The translations under genes and the position numbers were made by a program. A model generated the notes under the pieces. The model was not told the origin of the DNA. It was given only the letters and a program-made list of their open reading frames with translations, and did not search any database. A DNA stretch of 64,000 nucleotides from Acidimicrobiaceae bacterium (GTDB taxonomy: Bacteria > Actinomycetota > Acidimicrobiia > Acidimicrobiales > RAAP-2): NCBI GenBank assembly GCA_003167415.1, contig PMTF01000004.1, positions 62,001-126,000 on the forward strand, written 5' to 3'. Below, in pieces: positions 34,057-43,033 of this stretch. Every line of letters begins with the position of its first letter. The stretch's first letter is position 1.

Positions 34057-34875
34057 ATGACGAGCATCCTGGCCCTCGATCCGGCATGGACCGCGACCGA
34101 ACCGAGTGGCGTCGCGCTGCTGCATCAAGTGAAGGATCGTTGGAAGTGCGTCGGGCTCAGTCCGAGCTACAGCCAGTTCGTGGAACTCGCGCACGGTACG
34201 CCCGTTGACTGGTCGAAAGTGCCCAGCGCCGGTCGCCCGGACGTCGACGCGTTGTTGGGCGCCGCTCACACACTGCTCGGCGGCGAACCGGTCGATCTCG
34301 TGACCATCGATATGCCCGTGTCGCTCACGGCGATTCACAAACGCCGGGAAGCCGACAGCGCGGTTTCGCAGATATTCGGCTCCAAGGGCTGCAGCACGCA
34401 TTCACCGAGCGAGGTCCGGCCCGGCGAGATAGGTCGTCAGTTGACCGACCGCTTCAAGGAACTCGGCTATTCGGTCGCCACGACCGAAACCCCCGTGAGC
34501 AGCACTTTTGTGATGGCCGAGGTCTATCCCCATCCCGCTCTTCTGCATCTCTTGGGCAAGGACTTCCGCTTCAAGTACAAGATTGGCCGCGCGAGTGAGT
34601 ACTGGCCCGAGAAAACTCCCGCCGATCGACGGCGAAGGATTGTCAAGAACTGGCGAAAGATCCTCGACGAACTCTCCCTCACGATCAACAAGATTGATAT
34701 TCCTCTCCCCGGCAAAGCCGATCTCGAAAACCATCCCTCGACGTCGCTGAAGCGATTCGAAGACGCCATCGACGCCCTCGTCTGTGGATGGGTCGGCATC
34801 AAGTATCTGGAGGGCGACTGCACGGCCTACGGAGACGCGTCGGCCGCCATTTGGATACCGCCAAAGGCTTCTTAG
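34057..34875 (+). CDS. DUF429 family protein (predicted RNase H-like nuclease fold)
   Basis: 272 aa from ATG at 34057; the open frame upstream overlaps the divergent methyltransferase and was discarded. Acidic active-site positions expected for the fold are in ILALDPAWTATEPSG and VTIDMPVSL; SSTFVMAEVYPHPALLHLL and RFEDAIDALVCGWVG are family-typical further on. TAACCT seven bases before the ATG suggests a leaderless transcript. The family's biochemical role is unknown; a nuclease function is an inference from fold only. Confidence 0.8.
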   Translation: MTSILALDPAWTATEPSGVALLHQVKDRWKCVGLSPSYSQFVELAHGTPVDWSKVPSAGRPDVDALLGAAHTLLGGEPVDLVTIDMPVSLTAIHKRREADSAVSQIFGSKGCSTHSPSEVRPGEIGRQLTDRFKELGYSVATTETPVSSTFVMAEVYPHPALLHLLGKDFRFKYKIGRASEYWPEKTPADRRRRIVKNWRKILDELSLTINKIDIPLPGKADLENHPSTSLKRFEDAIDALVCGWVGIKYLEGDCTAYGDASAAIWIPPKAS

Positions 34876-35043
34876 CGTCGCCTACGGACTCCTCGTGTCG
34901 TGTCAACAAACCAGATCCGCGACCAGTCCTCAGCGAGAACGCTCACGAACCGGCGGTTACGGTTGAGGAATCGAGAATGTTGTGATGCGTAAGTCTTGGA
35001 CGATTAAGAGGGACGACGTTCCCTTCGAGACGTTGCGGTATCG

Positions 35044-38000
35044 ATGTCACTAATTCCCACTGACCCTTCGATTGACGCGCTGGCCGACGTCGCGGTCGAA
35101 AACGCGCGCACACTCATTCACGACGCCGATCGCTTACGCGGTCATTCGGAGATCGCTAATCGTCGACGTTTCGCTCGACTGTTTCGCGACCCCCACGCCA
35201 TCGAAGTCACGATCACTTTGACCGACGAAGTCATGCGCATCCACTCGGTGAAGAGCTCGATCAAAATATTTCGCCGAGCCGCGGCCAAGGCGTCCGTCGA
35301 AGGCTTCGGTGGCATCAATGCGTTCGGCCTCAAGTTCCTCGCCGCCGGTTCGAGACTGGCGCCATCGCCGGTCATCAACCTCGTCGCCAAGCAGATTCGT
35401 CATCTCTCGAAAGACTTGATTCTGCCGTTTGAGGCAGCGCCGCTCAAGAAGCACCTCGAGCGACGTCGGCGCGACGACATCGCGTTGAACATCAACGTGT
35501 TGGGTGAAGCGGTTCTGGGCGACGGGGAAGCCGGTGAACGACTCGACCGCGTGCTCGAAATGATTCGACGACCCGAGATCAATTACGTGTCCGTGAAGCT
35601 TTCGTCCGTGGTGAGTCAGATCATTACGATCGACCGCGTTGGGTCACTCGAGCGCGTGGCGACCCAAATGCGACGCCTCTACCGAGAGGCCGAGGCGAAC
35701 GCGACCTTCGTCAACCTCGATATGGAGGAGTACCGCGACCTCGAACTGACGGTGGCCGCGTTCAAACGGGTCCTCACCGAACCGGAGTTCTCCGGCATCG
35801 CGGCCGGCATCGTGCTCCAGGCGTACCTTCCCGAATCCCACGGTGCCTTCGCCGATCTGGTCGAGTGGTCAAAGGCCCGATACCGACACTCGGGTGGCTC
35901 CATCAAGGTTCGACTGGTCAAAGGCGCCAACCTGGCGATGGAGACGACCGAGGCCGAACTCCACGGTTGGAGCGCCGCGCCCTATCGGACCAAGGCCGAC
36001 GTCGACGCCAGTTACGCAAGGCTGATCGACGCAGCACTGCGTCCCGAACACGCCGACGCCGTGCGCGTCGGCATCGCCAGTCACAATCTCTTTCATCTTT
36101 CGTGGGCCCTCGAAGTCGCTCGATCGCGAGGAGTCGAGAGCCAGGTCGACGTCGAAATGCTCGAGGGCATGGCCAATTCCGAATCGCTCGCCATCGCCAA
36201 GACCGGTCAGCGCGTCCTACTCTACGCCCCGGTCACCCAACACGACGACTTCGCGTCGGCGGTCGCCTACCTGGTGCGACGACTGGACGAGAACACGTCG
36301 GACGAGAACTACCTGAAGGCCGCGTTTGACATCGGCACTGACGTTCAGCGATTCGAAGATCAGAGCGAACGCTTCACGGCGTCCGTGCGAGAACGACACG
36401 CGATTTCAACGTCGTCGCTCCGCCATGCGCCGACAATTCCGTCGAACTCGACGGGGTTCGCCAACGTCGCCAACTTCGATCCGACTTCAACGGAGGCCTT
36501 CGACGACATCACCACGGCCTTCGCGACGATACGGGCCACGCCGGAACGTCAGATTCCTTTGGCGATCGGCGATCGTGAGATCATCACGAGCGCATTCGAG
36601 CTCGGCCACGATCCGAGCGCCGACGCAGAACCGTGGTACCGATACTCCGTCGCTGACGTCGAACACGTTGACGAGGCCGTGCGATGCGCGTCAAATGCCC
36701 AAGAGAGTTGGTCCAGCCTTTCGAACGAGGACCGCCGACGGATCCTCTTCGCGAGCGCGCTCGCAATGGAGCTCGAGCGAATCGTGACCACCGCGGTGAT
36801 GGCGCGCGACGGCGGCAAGACCGAAGCCGAAGCCGATCCCGAAGTGAGCGAAGGGATCGATTTCGCTCGTTTCTACGCCACGTCAGCCTCAGACTTCACC
36901 GACTCCACCCCACTCGGCACGGTCGTCGTCGTGCCGCCGTGGAACTTTCCCTACGCGATTCCGGCCGGGGGCGTCTGTGCCGCGCTCGCGGCCGGCAACG
37001 CCGTCATCTTGAAACCGGCTCCCGAGGTCGTGGCCACGGCGTGGCAGTTGGTGCAACAACTGTGGGCCGGTGGTGTGCCTCGCCACGTCCTGCAGTTCGT
37101 GCCGACCCGAGACGACGACAATGGTCGTCATCTCATCACCCACCCCGACGTGGACGCCGTGGTCCTGACGGGCTCGTTCGAGACCGCCCTCATGTTCACG
37201 ACCTGGCAACCGGACATCACGCTCCTCGCCGAGACCAGCGGTAAGAACGCCATACTGATCAGCGCGTGTGCCGATATCGACGTCGCGGTGAAGGACCTCG
37301 TGCAGTCGGCCTTCGGACACGCCGGTCAGAAATGCAGCGCGGCCAGTTTGGCCATCGTGGTGCGCGACGTCTACGATGATCCCGCCTTCCTGCGCCAGTT
37401 GGGCGACGCCGTGCGGAGCCTTCGCGTGGGGCCGAGTTGGGAGCTCTCCACGTCCGTCGGACCGATCATCCGAAGTGCCGAGCCCGCTCTCGAACGCGCG
37501 CTGCAACATTTGGACCCGGGTGAGTATTGGCTCATCGAGCCGCGTCAACTCGACGGAGCCGGGCTGCAGTGGAGTCCGGGAGTGAAACTCGGCGTGCGTT
37601 CGGGCTCGTGGAGTCACCAACACGAATGGTTCGGCCCGGTGCTGGGCGTCATGGTCGCTCCGGACTTCACCACCGCGATCAAATGGCAAAACCGGACCAA
37701 CTTCGGCCTCACGGCCGGTCTCCAGTCCCTCGACGAAGCCGAGTGCGAACTATGGATGGACCGGATCCAGGCCGGCAACCTCTACGTCAACCGCGGCGTC
37801 ACGGGGGCGATCGTGAATCGACAGCCCTTCGGTGGCTGGCGCCGCAGCAGCGTCGGACCCACCGCGAAGGCCGGGGGCCATCACTACGTGAACTCGCTTC
37901 GACGATGGGCGCCTCTCACGAATTCCGAGTCAGCCATTGAATTGGCGAGGACGTGGTGGCGTTCGACGGGCGCACAGTCGATTGACCACGCGGGACTCAG

Positions 38001-38436
38001 CGTGGAGAAAAACTTCCAGCGATACCGTCATCACCTCAAGGCGATTTGCGTTCGAGTGGACGACACCTTTGACGAGTCACAACGAGCGCTCATCGACATG
38101 ATCGTGCGGGAAGCGGGCGTGAGTGTCACCTACAGCGCGAACGAACCGGTGGTTCACGTTCCCGAAGCGCTCGTCGAATCGCCGGCCGAACTGGTAGGAC
38201 GAGTTGACTCGATAGGTCGAGTGCGTTGGCTCTCGAACGAGAGCCCACCGACCGTCGCCTTGTTAGAGCGAGGGGTGAGCGTCGATCCCCGTGCGCTCGT
38301 CCAGCGCGGCGACGTCGAGATGGCCCGCTGGCTGCTCGAGCAAAGCGTCTCCATCACGCATCATCGCTATGGCAACGTGAACGCCGGTCCCAAGCCAGCG
38401 TGCGAAGGCCTGGGGATTTCAGACTTCGAGGGCTAA
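35044..38436 (+). CDS. putA: Bifunctional proline dehydrogenase / L-glutamate gamma-semialdehyde dehydrogenase
   Basis: 1130 aa. Residues ~60-420 are the FAD-dependent proline dehydrogenase barrel (YVSVKLSSV, FVNLDMEEYRDLELT, VRLVKGANLAMETTE, ANSESLAIAK). Residues ~500-960 are an aldehyde dehydrogenase with VVVPPWNFPYAIPAGG, LLAETSGKNAIL and catalytic Cys764 in HAGQKCSAAS. There is no N-terminal ribbon-helix-helix, so it is not a self-regulating PutA. About 170 residues follow the dehydrogenase domain (after RQPFGGWRRS), as in long PutAs. Together the two sites turn proline into glutamate. It runs tail to tail into the GH130 gene with an 18-bp overlap. Confidence 0.93.
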   Translation: MSLIPTDPSIDALADVAVENARTLIHDADRLRGHSEIANRRRFARLFRDPHAIEVTITLTDEVMRIHSVKSSIKIFRRAAAKASVEGFGGINAFGLKFLAAGSRLAPSPVINLVAKQIRHLSKDLILPFEAAPLKKHLERRRRDDIALNINVLGEAVLGDGEAGERLDRVLEMIRRPEINYVSVKLSSVVSQIITIDRVGSLERVATQMRRLYREAEANATFVNLDMEEYRDLELTVAAFKRVLTEPEFSGIAAGIVLQAYLPESHGAFADLVEWSKARYRHSGGSIKVRLVKGANLAMETTEAELHGWSAAPYRTKADVDASYARLIDAALRPEHADAVRVGIASHNLFHLSWALEVARSRGVESQVDVEMLEGMANSESLAIAKTGQRVLLYAPVTQHDDFASAVAYLVRRLDENTSDENYLKAAFDIGTDVQRFEDQSERFTASVRERHAISTSSLRHAPTIPSNSTGFANVANFDPTSTEAFDDITTAFATIRATPERQIPLAIGDREIITSAFELGHDPSADAEPWYRYSVADVEHVDEAVRCASNAQESWSSLSNEDRRRILFASALAMELERIVTTAVMARDGGKTEAEADPEVSEGIDFARFYATSASDFTDSTPLGTVVVVPPWNFPYAIPAGGVCAALAAGNAVILKPAPEVVATAWQLVQQLWAGGVPRHVLQFVPTRDDDNGRHLITHPDVDAVVLTGSFETALMFTTWQPDITLLAETSGKNAILISACADIDVAVKDLVQSAFGHAGQKCSAASLAIVVRDVYDDPAFLRQLGDAVRSLRVGPSWELSTSVGPIIRSAEPALERALQHLDPGEYWLIEPRQLDGAGLQWSPGVKLGVRSGSWSHQHEWFGPVLGVMVAPDFTTAIKWQNRTNFGLTAGLQSLDEAECELWMDRIQAGNLYVNRGVTGAIVNRQPFGGWRRSSVGPTAKAGGHHYVNSLRRWAPLTNSESAIELARTWWRSTGAQSIDHAGLSVEKNFQRYRHHLKAICVRVDDTFDESQRALIDMIVREAGVSVTYSANEPVVHVPEALVESPAELVGRVDSIGRVRWLSNESPPTVALLERGVSVDPRALVQRGDVEMARWLLEQSVSITHHRYGNVNAGPKPACEGLGISDFEG

Positions 38437-39954
38437 GTCCTCGAGGCGACGGTGTCGAACCTTCGAGACGATCGTGGGATGTTCACTCGTCGTCATGGCC
38501 TCGAGCAACTTCGAAATGCTGGCGGTCGCAAAGTTGATGCGGTGATCGGCGACGCCGTAGGGGATGACCAAGATGTCGCCGTGGGCCATGGCCCCACAGG
38601 TGTACACCACGTTGGGGACGTAGCCGTCCTGCTCTTCGGGGGCGGCGGTGAGGAGTGGCTCTTTGAGCGCGGCGACCATCTTGGTGGGATCGTCAAGATC
38701 GAGCAATACGGCGCTGATGCTGTAGGAGCGCATCGGCCCGACGGCGTGTGTCAGCACCAGCCAGCCAGCACTCGTCTCGATGGGCGATCCGCAGTTGCCC
38801 AGCTGGATGACCTCCCAATCCCACTCCGGTATTTGGAAGGTCACGGCGCGTCCCCAGTGTCCCAGCGTGTCCGAGAAGCAGACCGCGTTCGTCTCGCGGT
38901 CGAAGCGGGTCAGCGCGACGAACTGGCCGTTGATGCGACGCGGGAAGAGCGCCAGCCCCTTGTTGGGCGCCGCGGCGCCGACGACCGGTGAGGCGTCGAA
39001 GGAGATGAAGTCGTCGGTTCGCAAAAGCTGCTGTGAGATATGCACGCCGTCAAAGGCCGTGTAGGTGGCGAGGTACGTCGACGTCCCGTCGGTTTCGGTG
39101 AAGTGGACGAACCGGGCGTCTTCCATGCCGTGCGCTTCGGCCGTCGTGACCGGCCAGAGCACCCGCTCCGAGATGTCGATGTCGGCGTCGAAGTGGACGC
39201 CGTAGCTGCAGGCCGCGATCGATCGGTGGTGACGCGCAATGGTGTGCGCGTCTTGACGCGTGTCGAACTCCGAGATCAGGATCTCGAGGCGCGCTTCGAG
39301 TTCTTCGATGGAGAACACCAGCGGCAGCTCGTCCAGGACGTACGCCGAACTCTCACCGTCTTGCCCCATCGCCTTTAGTCGCGCGTGAAAGACGTCGCGG
39401 TGGAAGATGCCGTCGCGCGCCGCGCCGATCATCGGATACGGTCCGCGTTCGTCCAGGGTGATCTCGCCGTCGGTCGTGACGAGACCGGTGCGAAAACCGA
39501 TGCTCGATCGATGTCCTTCGCCGACCCCGCGAAAACTCATCACGAATCGCACCGCGCCGTCGGGCACGTCGGTCTGATCGGGGTGCACGACGATGCTGGG
39601 ATTGCAGACCGCGGCGGCCTCGAGCGAATACTCGTGGGTGAACGACGCGCCGAGCAGGAGCCATCGTTCCTCGCTCAGGTCCTCTTTCGGGTCCAACCGG
39701 TTGCTCACCCGTTCGGCGTGTTGACTGAACACGGCCACGATGTCGCGGTGCCGGCGCGCGAATCGCCGGACGACCTCTTTCAGTCGTCGGCGCACGTCGG
39801 CTTCGGGCAACGCCACGATTCGCTTCACCACGTTCGACGCGCGGGACTCGGCGCCGCCCATTTCTTGACCGGCCACGAAGAGCAGCGCCACGACTCGTGA
39901 CGAGTCGGGGACGATATGGACATCGGTGCGTGACGCGAGGGGGGTTTCTTTCAT
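38419..39954 (-). CDS. GH130-like glycoside phosphorylase/hydrolase
   Basis: 511 aa from ATG at 39954, which overlaps the previous gene by 4 bp. The five-bladed beta-propeller pattern of GH130 is suggested by recurring strands such as GHRSSIGFRTGLVT, HGMEDARFVHFTE, VALTRFDRETNAVCF, NCGSPIETSAGWLVLTHAVG and MAHGDILVIPYGVADHRI. GMEDAR and the Asp/Glu near GSP.ET.AGWL are typical family positions. An N-terminal helical region of ~170 residues precedes the propeller. Members phosphorolyse beta-mannosides. The gene is the last of a three-gene coupled cassette with a glycosyltransferase. Confidence 0.78.
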   Translation of the reverse strand: MKETPLASRTDVHIVPDSSRVVALLFVAGQEMGGAESRASNVVKRIVALPEADVRRRLKEVVRRFARRHRDIVAVFSQHAERVSNRLDPKEDLSEERWLLLGASFTHEYSLEAAAVCNPSIVVHPDQTDVPDGAVRFVMSFRGVGEGHRSSIGFRTGLVTTDGEITLDERGPYPMIGAARDGIFHRDVFHARLKAMGQDGESSAYVLDELPLVFSIEELEARLEILISEFDTRQDAHTIARHHRSIAACSYGVHFDADIDISERVLWPVTTAEAHGMEDARFVHFTETDGTSTYLATYTAFDGVHISQQLLRTDDFISFDASPVVGAAAPNKGLALFPRRINGQFVALTRFDRETNAVCFSDTLGHWGRAVTFQIPEWDWEVIQLGNCGSPIETSAGWLVLTHAVGPMRSYSISAVLLDLDDPTKMVAALKEPLLTAAPEEQDGYVPNVVYTCGAMAHGDILVIPYGVADHRINFATASISKLLEAMTTSEHPTIVSKVRHRRLEDLALEV

Positions 39955-40961
39955 GTAGAGATAGTTTGGTGCGCGAAGGCCTGCTGACGGGTTGATACCA
40001 GCGCCAAAGTTGATTCTGCCCCCTGATTCTGATTGGCGACCTCGGCGTGCAGGCCATCGAAGCCCCCACCCGTCAAGGGATCCCACATCATGACTTTCGC
40101 GTCATTGTCCCCGTCAAACCACGCATTCGCCATACGAATGCCCTCGAGCCACTTCGGTGAATCGTCGACGCTCAGCGCCCGGGCACAGGCGTCGGCCATC
40201 GTCGAGACCTCAATGGGCTGTTGATCAAAGCGAGGGCCGACGTCGCCGGGTCCCGAACCTTCCGCGGGCGTAACCGAAAGGTGTCCGTCGCGCGTCTCTC
40301 GCGCCAGCAGCCATCCGAGGAGGTCGAGACCTCCAGCGACGAGTTTGGGACGCTCGAGGGCGACGCCCGCCGCGATCATCGCGTCGGGCAACAACGCGTT
40401 GGCGTAGTAGAGCCGAACTTCGGGCCACGGCCACGCGGGGTCGTCGCGCGCGACCAACAACGCGCCGGCGAAGTCGCTCAGCAGCGAATGAGCGGCGGCG
40501 TTCGTCGGATGGACCCCGAGAACGGCCGCGGCACCGAGCGCGGCAAAGGCCATGGCTCGCGGGTACTGGGAACGTTGTTCGGCGCCGCGTTCGAAGAGCG
40601 AGAGTGCAGGTCCGGCGATCGCGAATTGCATGCTCGCCGCGGCCGTTCCCAGTCCCCAGAGGCTTCGTCCCCAACAGTCCTCGGTTGATCCTTCGCTCGT
40701 CCACGTTCCGTCAGCCGAACGACGATTTCGACATTCACCGTGAGGTCCCATCGCGTCGCCGACGAACGCCAGCGAACCCTGGGCCAAGGACCGGACCGAG
40801 GCGTTCGGACTTGGTTCGCGAGCGCTGACGACGAGCACGCGCGCCACGTCGTCGACGCAGTAACCGTGTTCCCGTCGAGGCGTGGCGTGCTCGGCGTGTT
40901 CGAACGTGCCGAATCGGTCGGTCAACCGGACCAAGTGGTCGAACCGCGGGCCGTCGGTCAT
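39951..40961 (-). CDS. Six-hairpin (alpha/alpha)6-barrel protein of the GT4-GH130 cassette
   Basis: 336 aa from ATG at 40961 (ATGA overlap with the glycosyltransferase gene). HATPRREHGYCVDDVARVLV, STEDCWGRSLWGLG, PWPEVRLYYANALLPDAMIA and WLLARETRDGHLSVTP show the alternating helix and aromatic-acidic loops of six-hairpin glycosidase folds. Such proteins accompany GT4 and GH130 genes in many bacteria. A catalytic Asp or Glu cannot be named by eye. Start upstream (41039) is inside the neighbouring gene and was rejected. Confidence 0.65.
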   Translation of the reverse strand: MTDGPRFDHLVRLTDRFGTFEHAEHATPRREHGYCVDDVARVLVVSAREPSPNASVRSLAQGSLAFVGDAMGPHGECRNRRSADGTWTSEGSTEDCWGRSLWGLGTAAASMQFAIAGPALSLFERGAEQRSQYPRAMAFAALGAAAVLGVHPTNAAAHSLLSDFAGALLVARDDPAWPWPEVRLYYANALLPDAMIAAGVALERPKLVAGGLDLLGWLLARETRDGHLSVTPAEGSGPGDVGPRFDQQPIEVSTMADACARALSVDDSPKWLEGIRMANAWFDGDNDAKVMMWDPLTGGGFDGLHAEVANQNQGAESTLALVSTRQQAFAHQTIST

Positions 40962-42112
40962 CGATTGGCCCACAGTGGTGCTCGATTGTCGAGCAACTCT
41001 TCGCCGAGGGCGGCGTAGCGAGAGGCGATGTAGGGCCACGCCAGTTCCGGAGCGAGCCGTCGAGCTTCACTGGCCATCGCACCGAGCAGTCCGGGCGTGG
41101 TGAGGACCTTTCGAATGGCGTCGGCCAGCGCCTCGGGGTCGCGGCGCGGCACGACGATGCCGGCACCGCTCGAGAGAAGTTCCACGGCGTGCGGAAAGGC
41201 CGTAGCGATTACCGGACGACCGGCCGCGATGGCGTCGACCAACACGCCCGAGGTCACCTGGTCCGGCGAGTCGTAGGGCAGGATAACCATGGTCGATTCG
41301 CTGATCAACTGGGCGAGCGACGCCAACGATCGGTACTCCGGGTCAAAGACCACGTCCACGTGACGGTCCTTCGCGCGTTGCTTCAACATGTCGCGGTACA
41401 CGTCGCCCTCGTACTCTTGAACCTTGGGGTGGGTATTGCCCGCGACGACGTAGATCGGCCTGGGTCTCAGATCGTCGAGCATCGCGAGGGCGTCGATCGC
41501 CCACTCAATACCCTTGCCCGGGCCGAGGAGTCCCCAGGTGAGAAGTCGCGGTCGCTCCTTCGAGTCCTTCAGACGTACAGCACTGGACACGGCCGCGCCG
41601 TGAGGAATGACCGAGATCTTCCTCGTGTCGACGTCGAAACTCGAACAGAGACGTACCCGGCCCGCTTCGGTCATCACCACCACGGCATCGGCCGCGCGAA
41701 CGACGGCTTCGAGCACCGAGCGTTGGTGCGGCGTCGGGTGCTCGAGCACGGTGTGCGCGACGACGATCGTCGGTCGATCGATTCCTTCCAGCACCTCCAC
41801 GATCGACTCGCCGTCGGGCCCGTCGTAGATCCCGTATTCGTGCTGGACGATGACCACGTCGGCCCGATTAAGGGCGTCCATGGCGTCGACGGTCTCGGCA
41901 CCATCGTCATCGTTCAACTCGGCGACGACGATCTTGGCCGCCGGTTCACCGTCAGCACCGACTCGTACGATGCCGACGTCGTCACCGTATTCGTACAGCC
42001 CGCCCGATAGCGCCGCGGCGAAAGTGGCGATGCCGCATTGTGTCGGTGGATAGGTCGAGACCATCGCGTAGGTACGCGTCTGGTGGTCGTTGATAGGCGT
42101 CTCTTCAAACAT
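40958..42112 (-). CDS. GT4 family glycosyltransferase
   Basis: 384 aa from ATG at 42112, chosen because GAGGAGG stands 6 bp before it. N-terminal GT-B domain: YPPTQCGIATFAAALSGGL, VIVQHEYGIYDG. C-terminal nucleotide-sugar domain: LLTWGLLGPGKGIEWAID, MVILPYDSPDQVTSGVLVDA, with the EX7E-like region replaced by D...SGVLVDAIA and RPVIAT. GT-B retaining enzymes of this type transfer mannose, glucose or related units. First gene of the cassette GT4, six-hairpin, GH130, all with 4-bp overlaps, implying fixed stoichiometry and one pathway for an exported or storage glycan. Confidence 0.85.
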   Translation of the reverse strand: MFEETPINDHQTRTYAMVSTYPPTQCGIATFAAALSGGLYEYGDDVGIVRVGADGEPAAKIVVAELNDDDGAETVDAMDALNRADVVIVQHEYGIYDGPDGESIVEVLEGIDRPTIVVAHTVLEHPTPHQRSVLEAVVRAADAVVVMTEAGRVRLCSSFDVDTRKISVIPHGAAVSSAVRLKDSKERPRLLTWGLLGPGKGIEWAIDALAMLDDLRPRPIYVVAGNTHPKVQEYEGDVYRDMLKQRAKDRHVDVVFDPEYRSLASLAQLISESTMVILPYDSPDQVTSGVLVDAIAAGRPVIATAFPHAVELLSSGAGIVVPRRDPEALADAIRKVLTTPGLLGAMASEARRLAPELAWPYIASRYAALGEELLDNRAPLWANR

Positions 42113-42559
42113 GCGCGCCTCCTCGGAGGGAATGATTGTCAACGTCCTGTCGGTCATCCGAAATGATTTGCAAAATTCGGAATCGTGTCATTGGTCTCCT
42201 CTCATCTACGCATTCATCGCACGGTCGTCAACTCATCGACTTTGCCGGACTGCCCTTCGCGAGGGGCGATCAGCAGCCGCAGACGACGAATCCTTTCGGC
42301 GATTCGAATGACCGTCGAATCCGAGATCGGCGCCTGGATGAGCTGGCAGCCTGTTTGACTTCCGGACCCAACCTACCGGTATTACGAAGTGCTTGGTCCG
42401 TGACCCCGGCGCGCGCGTGAACACTCGGTTAACCATGCGAACCATCCCGATAACACGGTGGACGTCCTAATGAACCTCAGTCCATGAAGGCGCCCCGGGG
42501 ACCGAGCGGTCCAGTACGCTCCGAGTGTTACCGGGATCGGTGACTTCGTGGGGGTGAGG
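42113..42559. other. 447-bp region without a recognised gene
   Basis: It separates the divergent glycosyltransferase and the small Cys protein. A TCCGAA/TTCGGA inverted repeat with a 13-bp gap lies near 42157-42182. Further on are several GAACC/AACC words near 42431-42455, but they are not spaced by 11 and do not form a PHO box. No ORF here has coding character. It should contain both promoters; none is clear enough to mark. Confidence 0.5.
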
Positions 42560-42757
42560 ATGACCAAGGTTTCAGATTTTCACACCACCGGTATCGAGGA
42601 CGTGGACGAACTCGTGTATCACACTCAGTCGGACTGTCCCATTGGCCAAGAGGTCAAGAAAAAAGGAACGTCTGCTCCGGGTCAAGGCTATTTCCGTACC
42701 CTCTGCGTGAAATGCCAGAGCATTGAAGATGGCTGGGAAGCCAACCGACCGCTCTGA
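42560..42757 (+). CDS. Small conserved-looking protein with three cysteines
   Basis: 65 aa from ATG at 42560 behind GGGGGTGAGG; GTG at 42548 is a longer option. The sequence is soluble and mixed-charge: DVDELVYHTQSDCPIGQEVK, then APGQGYFRTLCVKCQSIEDG. A C...CxxC set with a preceding His could bind zinc or an iron-sulfur centre, or form a disulfide. Coding is supported by the ribosome binding site and absence of a competing frame. No family recognised; it stands alone between two long gene-free stretches. Confidence 0.6.
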   Translation: MTKVSDFHTTGIEDVDELVYHTQSDCPIGQEVKKKGTSAPGQGYFRTLCVKCQSIEDGWEANRPL

Positions 42758-43033
42758 CAATGGCGACGAGTCCCCAATGAACTACAACAGACACTGACCT
42801 TCTGCAAAGAGTCAAGGCGATCCGGGGATTGATGAAAGCGAATTCACTGAACGCGAGTGAAGCGAACTCGGTATGCCAAGCGAACCCTCGTGTTGGTGCC
42901 TGGCCTTTCATTGGTGATCATCGCCAGTCGTAACGCCAGCCTCGAGTCAGCGCTACGCCATTCCGATTGCGATTAGGGATAACGGGTCTCGAACTCTTCG
43001 AGGTACGCGAACCCGTGCTGACCCTTCGGCGAC

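Noticed and set aside
36889..37689. 266-codon minus-strand frame in putA
   Set aside because: It lies antisense to the aldehyde dehydrogenase domain and has no recognisable fold.
42421..42460. AACC/GAACC words as a third PHO box
   Set aside because: The repeats are spaced by 9 and 12 bp, not 11, and the units do not match GTTCACC.
42420..42533. AACACTCGG and CCGAGTGTT as a long-range inverted repeat
   Set aside because: Nine bases separated by about 100 bp are not convincing without conservation or a role.
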